A stretch of DNA of 64,000 nt from Selaginella tamariscina (lineage: Eukaryota > Streptophyta > Lycopodiopsida > Selaginellales > Selaginellaceae): positions 235,610-299,609 of the forward strand of contig PUQB01000248.1 of NCBI GenBank assembly GCA_003024785.1, read 5' to 3'. Each line of letters opens with the position of its first letter. Positions within the stretch are counted from its first letter, which is position 1. The notes under the pieces were generated by a model. That model saw nothing but the letters and a program-made list of their open reading frames with translations, was not told the DNA's origin and did not search any database. Positions 1 to 12,366 of the stretch are shown piece after piece. The translations under genes and the position numbers were made by a program.

Positions 1-734
1 CATATTCTTGCCTTTAATATTTATTTTAATAGATAATACAATTTGTCATTATCTAAATAATAATAATAAGAATAAGAATAACTGAATTTTATATGAAAAA
101 CTCAATTTCATGTAGTAAATTATTAAAGATTTTTTATTTTCTTTTGGCTTATTAATAGTTGGAAATCCACTTATGGGAGTATCAATGTTTTAATAAAATA
201 TCATTTTCATTATCTTTGATTTAAAATTATTTTGAACAAAAATTAAAATTAAATTTTAAAATGGATAACTATATTATTTATATAAAGTTTATTTAACCAA
301 ATAAAGTGAATGAAACTTATTAATTAGTCATATTTACTATGTATATTAAATTTAGATAATACAATAAATCTATAATCATACATTTGTATATATATATACA
401 AATAACTTATCTGTCTATATTTAAAGTTATTGTTGTATCGAAGAATTCAAGATAATAAGAACAATTTAGGACAACTATTATATAAAACATACATTTATAT
501 ATGTAACATTTCATTGTACAATACATATTAATTATATGATTAATTATTTTTAAATTAAATTAATTTATAATCAATTATTTTCGAGTTAAATCTCTTAATG
601 ACATTTATAATTCACTTTCTGGAATGTGCAATTTATTATATAATGAGCATTTTACATTATTTATTTATTTAGTGTTTTTATATCTATATTGAAGCACATT
701 GATACTTTTAATTTTATTAATGCACTTAGAAATC

Positions 735-771
<37 letters not shown>

Positions 772-1897
772 AAACACACTTTAACGATGGTTTGGTAAAT
801 ATCTTATATATAATACACCTGTTCTCATGTCACACAATACTGAAAATTTGCTTTTATAAAACAATGCATTATGATAATAATATTAATAGCAATAAACCTA
901 AATAAGAAATTAATACTTTTTAACATTAAAATAAAAAATTAACTTATACGAGTTTTTAATGAAAATACTAAAAAGAATAAGTATATAGGTGTTCTTTCAA
1001 TTTTTATTATTCTTTGATTTTAAAATTATTTTTAATTAATAAAATAAATATTATTTTTAACAATAATCTTTCACAAACCATTAAACATGACTTATTTATT
1101 ACATCAAATTTGTAAAAATGAACGACAGTGGGTGGAACTTATTAACTACGCATGTTTGTAAGTGTGCACTTGACTTGTATTTGTACATAGTACTTTGTAT
1201 ATAGATAATGTATCTTAACATAATATATGCATGTGTGCGTGGGTGTGCCTGGCGTATATGTGCGTGCGTGTGTTGTGTGTGTAAAGATATGTTATGTATG
1301 TAACCGTGTTTTATGTTTTTTATATATATCATTAACACTGAAGGATTTATTTTGACAAATTTTCCACAGTTAAAATATGAGAATGCACTTGCATATTTAA
1401 TAGTTGGAATTTCTTGGGATTTAAAAAATTACATGTGGAAGCCATGTATTATATATTCCTGTGCATAAGAAATATTCTTATTATTGTATGTGTTAATTAT
1501 GTTCTGCGTAATTCATAACTAATAAAATTTGCAATTTGTAAATCAAAATTCTTTTTATAAATTAACATAATTTTTTATATTAATATTAAATATTAAATGA
1601 ATATTTTTTTATGTAAGTTAACCACTGTTTAAAGCGGGTATTGAAAATGAGAGTGAACAATTCAAGTACGGGTTCTCTCTCTCACACACACACACGCTCA
1701 CCCGCACGTGCACACACACATATCAAACTTGCCAATTATCACATATTAAGCATTCTTATTTGTTATGTTAATAAATAGTTATTATGTTAGTATACAACTT
1801 AATTAATATATTGTTTTATATACATACCTTACATATAAATCGGCATACTATACACACACAGACATGCTTAATACATGGTATACAAAATGTATGTGTG

Positions 1898-1957
<60 letters not shown>

Positions 1958-2374
1958 ACTAATAATTTATTTAATTATGCAGAATTTGGATGGCCTTTTA
2001 TCATGTGTACATATATACAGCATATGTGTACCTTTGCGCTGTAAGTCTGAGTTACCTAGGAAAATATATACGGAATCGATACAAAGGTATATTTAAAAGT
2101 GTGTCCAAAGTATATTTAGAAGTCTTTTTATTAAGACATTGTTACTTTCTAATTATTTCGTATTTAAGAATTTAATATATAAGTGTTTATTTTTAAAAAA
2201 AAATAGAGATTAAACATATCTTGAATTTAGACTACAAATAAAATTTAGTTAGATGTATTTTAATCTTAATGTTAAGTTTTCTACTTATGATAATTATACT
2301 ACTATGCTAACATATAATTATATGTTGATACAAAAACAATGTATTAGAAATATGTATATATGTACGTACGTATG

Positions 2375-2409
<35 letters not shown>

Positions 2410-2465
2410 GATGTATGTATATGTATGTTAGTATGTTAGTATGTTAGTATTTGTATGTTAGTATG
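1..2465. other. AT-rich flank without a recognisable gene
   Basis: No exon of the duplicated families and no convincing ORF is seen. The longest open frames are low-complexity translations of TA and GT repeats. The stretch holds a TA run near 738-769, CA-rich DNA near 1683-1722 and a composite microsatellite at 1890-1958. It ends where similarity to SPB1 begins inside an exon, so the left edge of the first duplicated unit is a rearrangement breakpoint. Confidence 0.7.
1890..1958. repeat. Composite TG/TA/GA microsatellite
   Basis: Three dinucleotide tracts follow one another without a break: TG, then TA, then GA. Confidence 0.95.
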
Positions 2466-5107
2466 TGTCAAAAGTATAAGGGACCTGGATATATTGAACC
2501 GCAACTTCTGGATTATAGACAGCTGTTTAAAGAGATTCCTGAACCTCCCAAGGTAAGTTCGTTATGTAATTTCAGCTATATATTATTAGAGTTCTATTTA
2601 CATATTGAACTCAGTTTTATTTTATATCTTATCAGGTTATTGATGTTCTTCGAGGAACGACGCAAAAGCGTCACCGCGATGGGTGAGTGATAAATATAAA
2701 ATAGTAATTTTATACCAGTTATATGACTTTAGTGATAATATTAATCATTTATTTGCATACATTTTACAAAATCAATCATATATTACAGGTACGATGATCC
2801 AAATGGAAACCATGCGAAGCAGCAGAGTTTATATGGTCCGATAAGCCTCTAGACTTACTTGGAACCATAACCTCCATTACCTTTGATGATGCTAATAGCA
2901 CTCCCATAAAAAGAGCATAAAGAGACAACTGATGAGGTATGATACATTTGTATACTTACGTATATATATACGTGTGTGTGTTTATGTTTATTTCCTGATG
3001 ATGATTTGTGTTTGCATAGATACAAGCCTTATGTGAAGATCTTCGCGTCATTGGAAAAAAGGAGTTCAAGCAAATACTGAAGTATGTAGTCTCATCTATC
3101 TTATACATCACATAAGATATACATACATACATATATCCGTCCACATTCATAAATATTTTTGTACATTATAGATGGACACATGTATACATTCATAACATTT
3201 ATATGGATCGAACACCATGTATACATATGTATACATACTTGTACTGAGTTTTAATGTTTTTAGGTGGCGTTTAAACGTTAGAAAAGTACTATCTACAGAT
3301 AATCCAGGGAATGAACCTGTTAAAGCTGGAAACGCAGAAGATGATGAAGGCATGCTTGAAAAAACGGAGGAACTTAAGTCTATGATGGATTCTAAGAATA
3401 AACAGGCCAAGAAAAAGGAATCAAAACGAAAGCAGAAGGTCCGTATATATTTACACGCACGTAATATACAAAAGCATGAATAACATTGACACACACATAT
3501 TATATGTATGTGATATACGTGACTTATGATTTATTTTTTTTTAGCTTGAAAGCCGGACAAGAACAGGAATGCAAGTTGACGTTACTGGGGAACAATACGG
3601 GGATATTGAGCTTTTTTCGCTTGCTTCTATCAAGGTTTGTGTGTGTGCGTGCGTGCGTTTGTGTGATGACATTTAATTGTACGGTCTCTTATGTATGCAT
3701 ATAGGTACATGGATATGCATGTGCGTGTATTGTTGTACGTTTGCATCACAGGCGGTTTGTATTTAGTTATATATGGAAGTACATGGAGTGGTGATGTGTT
3801 AAACAACTGGCTTAAGCCTCTCCTTGTAGTGCATGATGTATCTGTATATACATGTACATATGTGTCTATGTATATGTTATTAAGAATGATATGGTATGAT
3901 CAGGCTAAAAATACGTTCTACCGAGTTGAACAAGATGCTGCAAAATCTGACGACGAGCATGAGAGTGCAAGTGATGATGAAATCCTCAATGGTGCAAAGC
4001 CTTCTAAAGATGAAGATGAAAGTGATTTGGATTCCGATGCTGAGCATGAGAGGTGGGTGTACGTTTGTGTGTATACATCAGTACCATTACATATATCCTG
4101 TACATCTAATATATGCATCATATTTATAATGAGGTACATGTATGTGTCTATGTGCATTTTGTATGGTCGGATGATTTAACATCATAAGTATTATACGACA
4201 TATATATCATTCAATGGACAAACACCCATGCATATGATCCATGGCACATGCATCCGTAGTTTGTATCTGTCTAAACATGTATATAATGTATGCGTGAGGT
4301 AGTTTATAGACATCAACTTGAACATGTATACATGTATATAGGCTTTGTAGATATGAATTTTTGCAGGTATAATGCGGAATTGGAGTCATTTCTGGACCGG
4401 GCATACGATCGTTAGGAGTAAACGAGAAGGAAGTACTGCACGTCGCAAGCGTGCTAGGATGGTTGACTTGGAGAATGATAAGCTTTTGGAGGTAGATATT
4501 CACACATATACAGACACTCACACACACTGTGTGTGTACTTCTATAATATGCTTGTGCGTATGTATAGTAAATACTAAGTTATTGTTTTGATGATATAGTG
4601 GAGGAAGATTCAAATAGGAACGACAAAGCATGAAGAGGAGGAACCAAATCCTCTTCTTGTCTCCGTTCCTAAACAGAAACTAACTACAGAACAGATTGCA
4701 CAACAATGGTTTAGTCAGGGTATTTTCCAAGGATTAAATGAACAACACAGGAAACTGAGTATGAGATTAAAGGTTCACAAGGTATGGTTACTTCTATCGT
4801 ATGTGTGTAAATATAGTATTTACATCATGTTTTATGTCTCAGCATATATCCATGTCTGTGTATGTACAATATACACATATCATGATGCACACACATACTC
4901 GTTTAGACATCGTCTTATGAAATACTTATGCAGGCCAAAACTGATCAGGAGCACAGGATGATGAGGAGATTAAAAACTTAAAGGGTATGCATGTGTGTAG
5001 TGATTGATGTACATTTGTGTGTATAAACAATATAGATATTTGACCCTCTTTAACTTATGCTAGAGCTCATATGTCCTTGTACTCAGTATACTAGTGATGT
5101 TAAAGTG

Positions 5108-5128
5108 TCTCTCTCTCTCTCTCTTCTC

Positions 5129-5173
<45 letters not shown>

Positions 5174-5174
5174 A
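5108..5174. repeat. (CT)n(CA)n microsatellite in SPB1 S1 intron
   Basis: CT tract running into a CA tract. A tract at the same place in copy S3 (32046-32100) shows that it predates the duplication. Confidence 0.9.
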
Positions 5175-5564
5175 TAAACTATTATTGTTTGCATATAATC
5201 TCGTTTTGCGCGAACTGTAATTGATTAACTATACTGGTAAAAATTATATGATAACTATATAAATTTTAATCTTGATTAATGTATCTATTGCTTCTATTAT
5301 ATATTGATTATACTTTTACAGTTAAAACGCAACAAGTGAAAGAGAGTAAAGACAAGAAGAATGAGGAACTACCAAATGATGATTTCGAGATAGTACCAGC
5401 AGAAGATTCCGACGAATCTTCATCAGAAACAGTGATACGAAGGCGGAGATTCTAGCATATGCGAAGAATATGCTGAAGAAGAAAGACGGGGAGAGGATCG
5501 TCGACGATTCGTACAACAGGTACATGTTCAGTGATGAAGGCTTACCGGATTGGTTTGCCGACGA

Positions 5565-5830
5565 CAGTGGTTGATGTGCATATATCAAATAGACCTCACA
5601 CACACACACACACACAGTTTCACGAGCACATACACCATTTCAAATATTCTATTAAACCAATGTTATATGTCGATCAGAAATATATAGAAATATAGACAAA
5701 CGTAAGTATGCAGATATCTACACAACTATAAACTAATAAAAATCCACACACATACATATACGCATATACAAACATGGTACGCACCTCCTCTTTCGTGAAA
5801 GGCTTGTTAATTTTACAATGTTTCTTCTCA
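5565..5830. other. 266-bp microinversion inside SPB1 copy S1
   Basis: This stretch is the reverse complement of the sequence found in forward orientation in S3 (from about 32512) and partly in S2. Read on the minus strand it gives the exon end encoding KINKPF(T)KEEV, its donor and the following intron up to CAACCACTG. Just left and right of it the collinear order resumes (GCCGACGA before, CAATTTTTGTT after). Confidence 0.85.
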
Positions 5831-6165
5831 CAATTTTTGTTATCTAGTTAACTAACCTCCCTACCTGCTTATCGTATATATAAAGAATACTCTGTGGTAG
5901 AGCCATGCATACATACATACAGACAAGATATATAGTTATGATATATATCATATCTATATTTATGATATATACGATATGTGTGTATGTTGATTTCTATGTG
6001 TGTGTAGGTCCTGGCTATGAAGGCACAGTTCAAGGCCATAGGTGCAAGGCCAGTGAAAGCAAAGGCACGGAAGAAGAGGAGAGTAATGAAGAGAATGGAG
6101 CAGGCCAAGAGCAAAGCTGCTGCCATTGCTGACCAGCCCGATATCTCTAATAAGTCCAAAAACAG

Positions 6166-7096
6166 GTGTGTGTGCGTGCGTGTGGGTTTTATATCATATT
6201 TGGTGTATTATATATTAGGAAAAATCTCTAAGTATATATGTGTATTATATTAAATTAGTATAAGTATGGCTGGTGCTTTAAACTTTAGAGAACTTCATAT
6301 AACATTTAAAATCTTTAACATAAATTTTAATTAATAAATAATTATTTTTAATCATTTATTTAAAACTTATTATTTTATTAGTAATTACTATAATCTTGTA
6401 AATAACTATAATATACATGGTTAAAGCACAGTGTTTTGGAGTTAAATACTATGACTTCTGAATATGATATATGGATGTATATATGTGAGCTATGAATATT
6501 GCCATATAGAATTTAGTATTTAAAAAAAAAAAACCATCAATAAGATATAATTAAATTATTTGAAATTTGTGTTTATAATTAAATAGTCCTGGTTGATGAT
6601 ATAATTTTATAAAAGGAGTTTTTATGTTTTATAAAATATATTAAACTCAAACTGTAAATTATAACATACCATATATAAAATAATAACTTCATATAATAAT
6701 TAAAAATGTTTAATAAAAATTTTAAGTAAGAAATGATTATTATTAATTATTTATTTAAATTTTTATTATTTTATTCATTTAAAATAGAATAGAATAATAT
6801 GAATATTATTATATATATATATATATATATAATTTATAGAACGAAACAATAATAAATATAGTTTATTAATAAGAATATTATAAAGGACAGCATTTTGAAG
6901 TTAAATACTACATCTTCTAAATATGAATTACATGTGAACCATTAATATAAAAAAACAATGTCACATTCATTCCAACAAAAGAGAAATGTAAATTAAAGTA
7001 AGAAAGAATGAATGAAATATGAATTATTAAATATTTACATTAATAATAAGGATTTGTAATCAACTTATAAAAAACCCTTTCCTATATATAAGTATA
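6166..7096. other. AT-rich spacer between SPB1 and ROCO, unit 1
   Basis: No coding signal. Its sequence recurs downstream of SPB1 in unit 2 (about 23580-24400) and unit 3 (about 39100-39800). A motif around AAAGGACAGTGTTTTGGAG followed by TTAAATACTATGACTTC occurs near 6420 and again, diverged, near 6885, so the spacer itself contains an older direct duplication with a period of roughly 0.4-0.5 kb. Confidence 0.75.
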
Positions 7097-7296
7097 TTGG
7101 GTGCTTTTTAGCTTTTAAATTAAGGAAAAATTACATTTATACTCTTGGAATTTATTATATTTACTTAGAAGTTTTATATTTATATATATACTTTTTAAAC
7201 TTTAATTTAAAACTTTATGAATTTCAAATTAAAAATTAAAAAACATTTTTAAAAATTAATAAAATTTATAATTATATTTAAGTCCAAAATATAACT

Positions 7297-7457
7297 TGTG
7301 AGAGTTCGGAATATAGAAATGTGTATATCCATTAGTTCAGAAACCCTAACTTATATATAAGAGCAAGTGGTCCAGATTGAATTTAATTCGACGGCTATCA
7401 AAATGCACTATGCTAATAATAGTATGTGCACATGCAGCTGTACACATGGATCTTACA
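7297..7457 (-). repeat. Gypsy 1 LTR (3' LTR in element sense)
   Basis: Bounded by TGTGAGAG and TCTTACA on the plus strand and matching 11732-11892 along its whole length. Confidence 0.9.
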
Positions 7458-7469
7458 TCATCCCCTCCT

Positions 7470-10400
7470 CTCGGAAGGGTGTAAGTTGGTTAGGGTTCTC
7501 TTGTAGACGGGCCTGGATCTAGAGGAACATCAGGAGGAGGCATTGGTGGATCTGTAGGCGGCACAACTTGTTCCCGTTGCACAAAATGCTTCAATGTTGT
7601 ACATGTACAATCTTTGGAGGATCGGTTTGAATGTCGTGCCGAACCTCATAAACTTGTGGCCCTACTTGCCATAGCACTCGATACAGTCCTTTCCACTGAG
7701 GAAGGAGACTCTTAACTAAACCACGTACCATAAACTTGGGAAAACGAACCAACACCAGTTCATCAACCTTGTACTCCGCAGGAGGACGATGATGCGAGTT
7801 GTAGCGTTGTTGTTGTCCTACTTTGTACGCGGCCCAAGTGTTCTATTGACTCCGCACAAACCAATGGAAGAATGCTCGTCAGATACCATCCCACGACCTA
7901 GCATCAGCAGCTCGCGGTAACCGAGAAGGCAAACCCAACTCCGTTGGCAACACTGGGTCATGACCATACAAGAGCTTATATGGGGAAGTACCAATGGAAC
8001 TTTGAACTCCAGTGACATAAGCATATCGGAGAGACGGCAGATAACCATCCCAATCCGAATGTTGAAAGTTCACATACTTCGCGATCATCCCCTTGAAGGT
8101 TCTGACAACCGTTCCACTAAACCATCTGTCTGAGGATGATAAGCACTTGTGAAAGTGTGGCGTATCCCTAGTCGAGATGTCAAAACATGAAATGCCTCAG
8201 CCATAAATGCAGGACCATTATCCAGAGAATTCGCTCCGGACAAGAATGCTGAAACACAACCCGATTCAGGAGAAACTGACCAACAGCAGAAGCAGTCGCA
8301 CTAGCAAGAGCACCAACTTCTACCCAACGAGTTAGGTAATCAGAAGCAATAATAACGTACTCGTTGCAGCAGTTGACCGCGGAAAAGGTCCCATCAAATC
8401 AAATGCCACCAATTCAAACGGATGAGAAACTGCAATTGACTCCAACCGTCCTTCCGAAGCACATGGGGAGTATTGCGAGCTTGACCACACACAAGCTACG
8501 CACATACCGAATCACATCTCCTCACAACTCCGGCCAATAGAAAGATCTGCGCAGCTTCTCCATCACCCGACGATGTCCCATGTGCCCGCCAAGAATAGGA
8601 GAGTCATGGTAAGCATGGAGGAAGCGTGGAATGAAGATTGAAGGCACCACCAACCGCAAAGGATCATCTGGATCAGTCCCCACAAAATAAAGAAGGTCAT
8701 CCTGAAGGCGATACTGCGAATGTAAATGCCTGAAAGGCAAGTCATCAGCAAGTGATGCAGGATTCACAAACCCATCACGAAGCCTTCGAATCCACGGTCA
8801 ACCTTTTGAGCTTCCCGAACCTCATCCAAAGACGGCAAATCTAACTCTGCATTCTGCGGACACTGAATGTCAAGCACAGCAACTGCTGATGGTACGGAAT
8901 CTTCGTCCAAAAAGTCCACTGAAGCTGGAACAACTGGTTCCTCTGGGGCAACAGAAGAGAGAGAAGGTGGAAGAGGAGCCCGAGAAAGAGCATCAGCATC
9001 AGCCATGGAACTTCTGGGATGAACAACTTCAAAGTCGTAAATTTGAAGTTTCAAGGCCCACCGAGCAGTACGCCAATCAAATTCTTCGCTTCAACAACGA
9101 AGTGACTGCTGCATGATTGCTTCCAACAACGTCCGCGAACCATGCAAGTAGGCATGGAGCTTCTCAAAACCCCAAACTGCTGCTAGACACTCTTTTCTGT
9201 CGTGGAGTAATTCACCTCTGCTGGCTGCAATGTACGACTGATGTACGCAATGGGATGTCGTTGGCCAGGAACACTCGTACTCTCCTGCATCAATACACCC
9301 CCGAGGCCATGTCAGAAGCATCTACACGCAAGATGAAAGGACGGGTGTAATCCGGATACGCCAAAACTGGAGGAGTCGTCAACAACTCTTTGAGATCTGC
9401 AAATGCCTGCTTGCAATCCTTAGACCAAACAAAAGAAGTCATTGACGATTTCAACAACGCGCGTAACGGTGCAGTACGATCTGAAAGATGATCCACAAAA
9501 CGACCCAGATATTGTACCTTGCCAAGAAAGCGTTGCACATCATTCACACCTTTGGCGTAGGGAACTTCAAAACTGCAACTAGTTTGTCAGGATCGACTTG
9601 CAAACCTTCACGTGAAATGCGATAACCCAGATAAGTGGTGTCCTTTGATCCAAACACACACTTAGATGGCTTCAGATCAAAACATCATCGATGAAACCGA
9701 AAGGCATCACTAAGAACTCGTACAGGCCAAATGGTGTCCGAAAAACAGTCTTGGGAATGTCCATGTCAGCCATCGGAACTTGCCAAAACCCAGATGCGAG
9801 ATCTAACTTGGTGAACCAATGGCTCCGCCCCAGTCGATCCAAAAGGTCTGCAGTATGAGGAAGTGGGTACACATTTGAGATGGTTACCTCATTTAATGGG
9901 ATAGTCAATGCAGAATCGAACGCTCCCATCAGGCTTCATCACAAGGTGAGGTTCGCACGCCCAAGGACTCCGAGATTTTCGGATAACACCCTTCTCCAAC
10001 ATCTCTTTGACATTCACTCGTAAGATCTTGAGCTCCTTTGGTGACCGATGCCGAACAGGTACCTTGATTGGCCTAGCATCTCCAGTTGGAATAGGGTGGC
10101 GTGTCGCAATCTTGACCCCAGATGACAAGTCGAAGTTGAAAAGATCAGCATACTCCTTCTTGAGTTGATCAACAACTACAGCACGACGATCATCTGATGG
10201 ATCCAGAGAAGAAAAGGAAGGGCATGAAGAGAAAATAATTGGAAACAGGGGTGAGACAAAAGTGATGGAAGCAGAGGTGAAAGCAGATGGACGAAGTGGA
10301 ATAGAAGTAAGAGGAATGGAAGAAAGACAAGGGAGAGTCAAACAAGGAGGAGACTTTTCAAAGTCATACTTGGCATGATTGCGAGTCAACCAATCCATAC

Positions 10401-10812
10401 CAAGAATAAGGTGAAAAGCTTGATTCGGCACCACCCGTAAAAATTGAAGCTCGAGCTCACGATCATCCACACGAACAATAATGTCCACTTCATCCCACGA
10501 ACAAGCATGAGTGTGTCCGTTGTCGTACAAAATGAAGATTGGTTCTACCGCACGACGCAAATGAAGGCTGCAACGTGTAGCAACATATTGAGAAATATAG
10601 GACAAACTCGAACCTGTATCCACCAACATTGAAACGAAAACAGGACGTGGTGTGTGATTATATCAAGCTTGAAAAGTAAAAACCGGGTGATTTGGTACCA
10701 AGTGAACCCCTTGATGATACTCCCGAAAGAAAGATGGAGGGGTCACTAATTTATTCGCACGAGAACCCTCCTCTACTCGTGCGATTCGTCGTTTCCCGGA
10801 AGATCCACCGCA
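7470..10812 (-). pseudogene. Gypsy 1 pol (protease-RT-RNase H-integrase), degraded
   Basis: Protease motif VDTGSS lies near 10620. RT follows with WFTKLDLASGFWQVP and FIDDVLI (near 9680). Between LVMPFG and FIDDVLI a stretch present in gypsy 2 is deleted. RNase H (VDASD, about 9290-9547) and integrase pieces (HPQTDG-like region, about 7880-8770) come next. The frame changes several times and TGA interrupts the protease leader near 10665. The pol frame opens after a TGA at 10813-10815, in the -1 frame relative to gag. It is probably inactive. Confidence 0.85.
10755..10797 (-). promoter_or_regulatory. Putative -1 ribosomal frameshift signal, gypsy 1
   Basis: On the minus strand: heptamer GGGAAAC (10791-10797) in phase G GGA AAC with gag, spacer GACGAA (10785-10790), then stem TCGCACGAG (10776-10784), a 12-nt loop and the exact complement CTCGTGCGA (10755-10763). 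The gag stop TAG is at 10773-10775, and pol is open in the -1 frame from 10812. This is the textbook layout for gag-pol frameshifting. Function is inferred. Confidence 0.65.
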
Positions 10813-11600
10813 TCACAACCTTCCACTGCAGCAGCACCAACTGGACATTGTTGACGCCATGGCCTCCATCCTGGAAATGAGGGACACCAATCGGGAAACC
10901 GTTGACAGCGCTGATATATGTGTCCAACCTCATCACACGCCCAACAACGAACTGCACGTCCACGGGCCCCACCTTGTGCTGGTACACGAGCGGCAACAGC
11001 CTCAACCTCCATCGGAGCAGGTCCATCCCCAACATGAAGTGGAACGAGAGCACGTGAAGGCGCAAGTGGGAGAGGTGATGACTCATACCGTTGTGCCAGC
11101 CTCAAAGCATCGTCAAGGTCTTGACGAAGTGCTGGCCACAACATACCTAACTTGATGCGTTCCGACATGTTACGATGCAACTGCTAAAAAGCATCATCAC
11201 AGTCGTCCGTATGCCCAAATGCACGTTTGAAGATCTCTGGAAGAATGTTCCAATCTCCACGAGTCGCAACGTCCAGACCATTGTACCACTGCAACATCGT
11301 CCCTTGAAGACAAGTAGGAAACTCGCGCAAACACTGAGCACCGTCCCATGAATGATATGTGGCACCCACAATGAAGTGGTCAAACCAATGATACACATTA
11401 TCTCCAGGATTTCCACAAAAGAAATCCGGTCGAACACAGGGGGTTTGCAACATGAGTAGGAGGAGTACCCTGGATCGTGAATGCTGCCATCAACTGAGAA
11501 TGATTGTTCAGTTACATACACATGGCATCCAACAACTGCATGAGTAACTGCTCCACAGACAAGGATTTGCCTGTTGTGGATCCATAAATGAAGAAAAGAT
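10773..11600 (-). pseudogene. Gypsy 1 gag
   Basis: Capsid-like segment with NVYHWFDHF and LQWYNGL (about 11184-11453), then a frame containing RIKLGMLWPALRQDL and the CCHC zinc knuckle CWACDEVGHIYQRC. It ends at the TAG at 10773. The N-terminal part, likely starting MDPQQANP near 11592, is in another frame, and a stop separates the capsid and knuckle segments. The same order is seen in gypsy 2. Confidence 0.8.
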
Positions 11601-11731
11601 AGAATCTACAAGAAAGGAATAGATATAGACAATGGAAAAGCTACACCTAAGAAGACAAAGAAAATTGATAAAAAAAACACAAATTTGAGCACTCTGTAGG
11701 GACAATTAGAGGTGCCCCTCACCTCCACCAA

Positions 11732-11892
11732 TGTGAGAGCTCGAAATATAGAAATGTGTATATCCATTAGTTCAGAAACCCTAACTTATATATAAGAGCG
11801 AGTGGTCCAGATTAAATCAAATCCGACGACTATCAAAATCCACTACGCTAATAATAATATGTGCACATGCAACCGTACACATGGATCTTACA
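11732..11892 (-). repeat. Gypsy 1 LTR (5' LTR in element sense)
   Basis: 161 bp, the partner of 7297-7457. Most differences are transitions. Confidence 0.9.
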
Positions 11893-12196
11893 AACCTATA
11901 TAAAATTCTATATCACAATATAATATAATTATTTTTAAAACATTTCATTTTTTATTATGATAATTTTTTAACAAAATTAAATATTATAATTAAAGTTTTT
12001 TCAAGGATATATATATGTAAATTTACAACTTTTAAAGGGATATATATACGTAAATATAAAACTTCTAGGGTATATATTATGATAAATTTCAAAAGTATAA
12101 ATCTAATTAATATGTGATCGTGAGAATGATTTTAGTGCAACTCTAAAATATATGTAAAATTTATTCTACAGAATCTTTATGTGAATTCAAAAGGAC

Positions 12197-12212
12197 CAGT
12201 GTGTAACAAAGT
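12197..12212 (+). repeat. hAT left terminal inverted repeat
   Basis: CAGTGTGTAACAAAGT, directly after the target duplication AAAAGGAC. Confidence 0.93.
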
Positions 12213-12366
12213 ATTTTTAGTGTACTGGAAAAAATCCTTGAATACTTAAAATGAATAGGATATATTTTTTTGTACCGGCATAATCCTTAAAAGAGGAAAT
12301 CTCATTCGGATAAATTCCTTAATATATGAAAACTATAAGGAAGTTAAACATCTACAAACCGTCACT

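Larger units (their letters stand above)
2466..6165 (+). pseudogene. SPB1: SPB1-like copy S1, 5'-truncated pseudogene
   Basis: Fragment of the nucleolar FtsJ-type rRNA methyltransferase SPB1, which acts in 60S ribosome assembly. It starts inside the exon encoding [17 protein letters not shown], so the methyltransferase domain is missing. Exons seen: 2466-2552, 2636-2682, 2789-2936, 3020-3081, 3264-3438, 3545-3634, 3904-4052, 4367-4491, about 4590-4781, 4934-4984, 5322 to about 5564 and 6008-6165. They encode the acidic middle region and the basic Spb1 C-terminal domain. Lesions relative to the other copies: a 10-bp deletion near 2803, an extra A near 2910, a 2-bp deletion giving a stop at 4412, loss of an acceptor near 4590, a deletion near 5430 and a 266-bp inversion at 5565-5830. 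The last exon is missing. The many lesions make it non-coding as drawn. Confidence 0.88.
7297..11892 (-). mobile_element. Ty3/gypsy LTR retrotransposon, gypsy 1
   Basis: A 4.6-kb element on the minus strand with two 161-bp LTRs that differ at about 13 sites. Read in its own sense each LTR starts TGTAAG and ends CTCACA. Next to the 5' LTR is TTGGTGGAG, a likely primer-binding site also found in gypsy 2 and, in near-identical form, in gypsy 3. Next to the 3' LTR is a purine-rich tract, AGAGGAGGGGATGA. The interior encodes gag with a CCHC knuckle, then protease, reverse transcriptase, RNase H and integrase. Flanks AACT and AACC may be a degraded 4-bp target duplication. Stops and frameshifts make it non-autonomous. 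Confidence 0.92.
7097..12128. mobile_element. Putative inverted-repeat DNA element split by gypsy 1
   Basis: Sequence at about 7128-7196 is an imperfect inverted repeat of about 12018-12108, with a shared core around AGAAGTTTTATATTTA. Neither arm is present at this place in units 2 and 3, where the spacer runs straight through. The two arms plus AT-rich interior probably form a MITE-like element that arrived first and later received gypsy 1. The ends and target duplication could not be fixed. Confidence 0.4.

Noticed and set aside
699..905. Open frames rich in YIYIYI or VCVCV as small proteins
   Set aside because: They are translations of TA and GT repeats. Neither the position nor the sequence is conserved between duplicated units.
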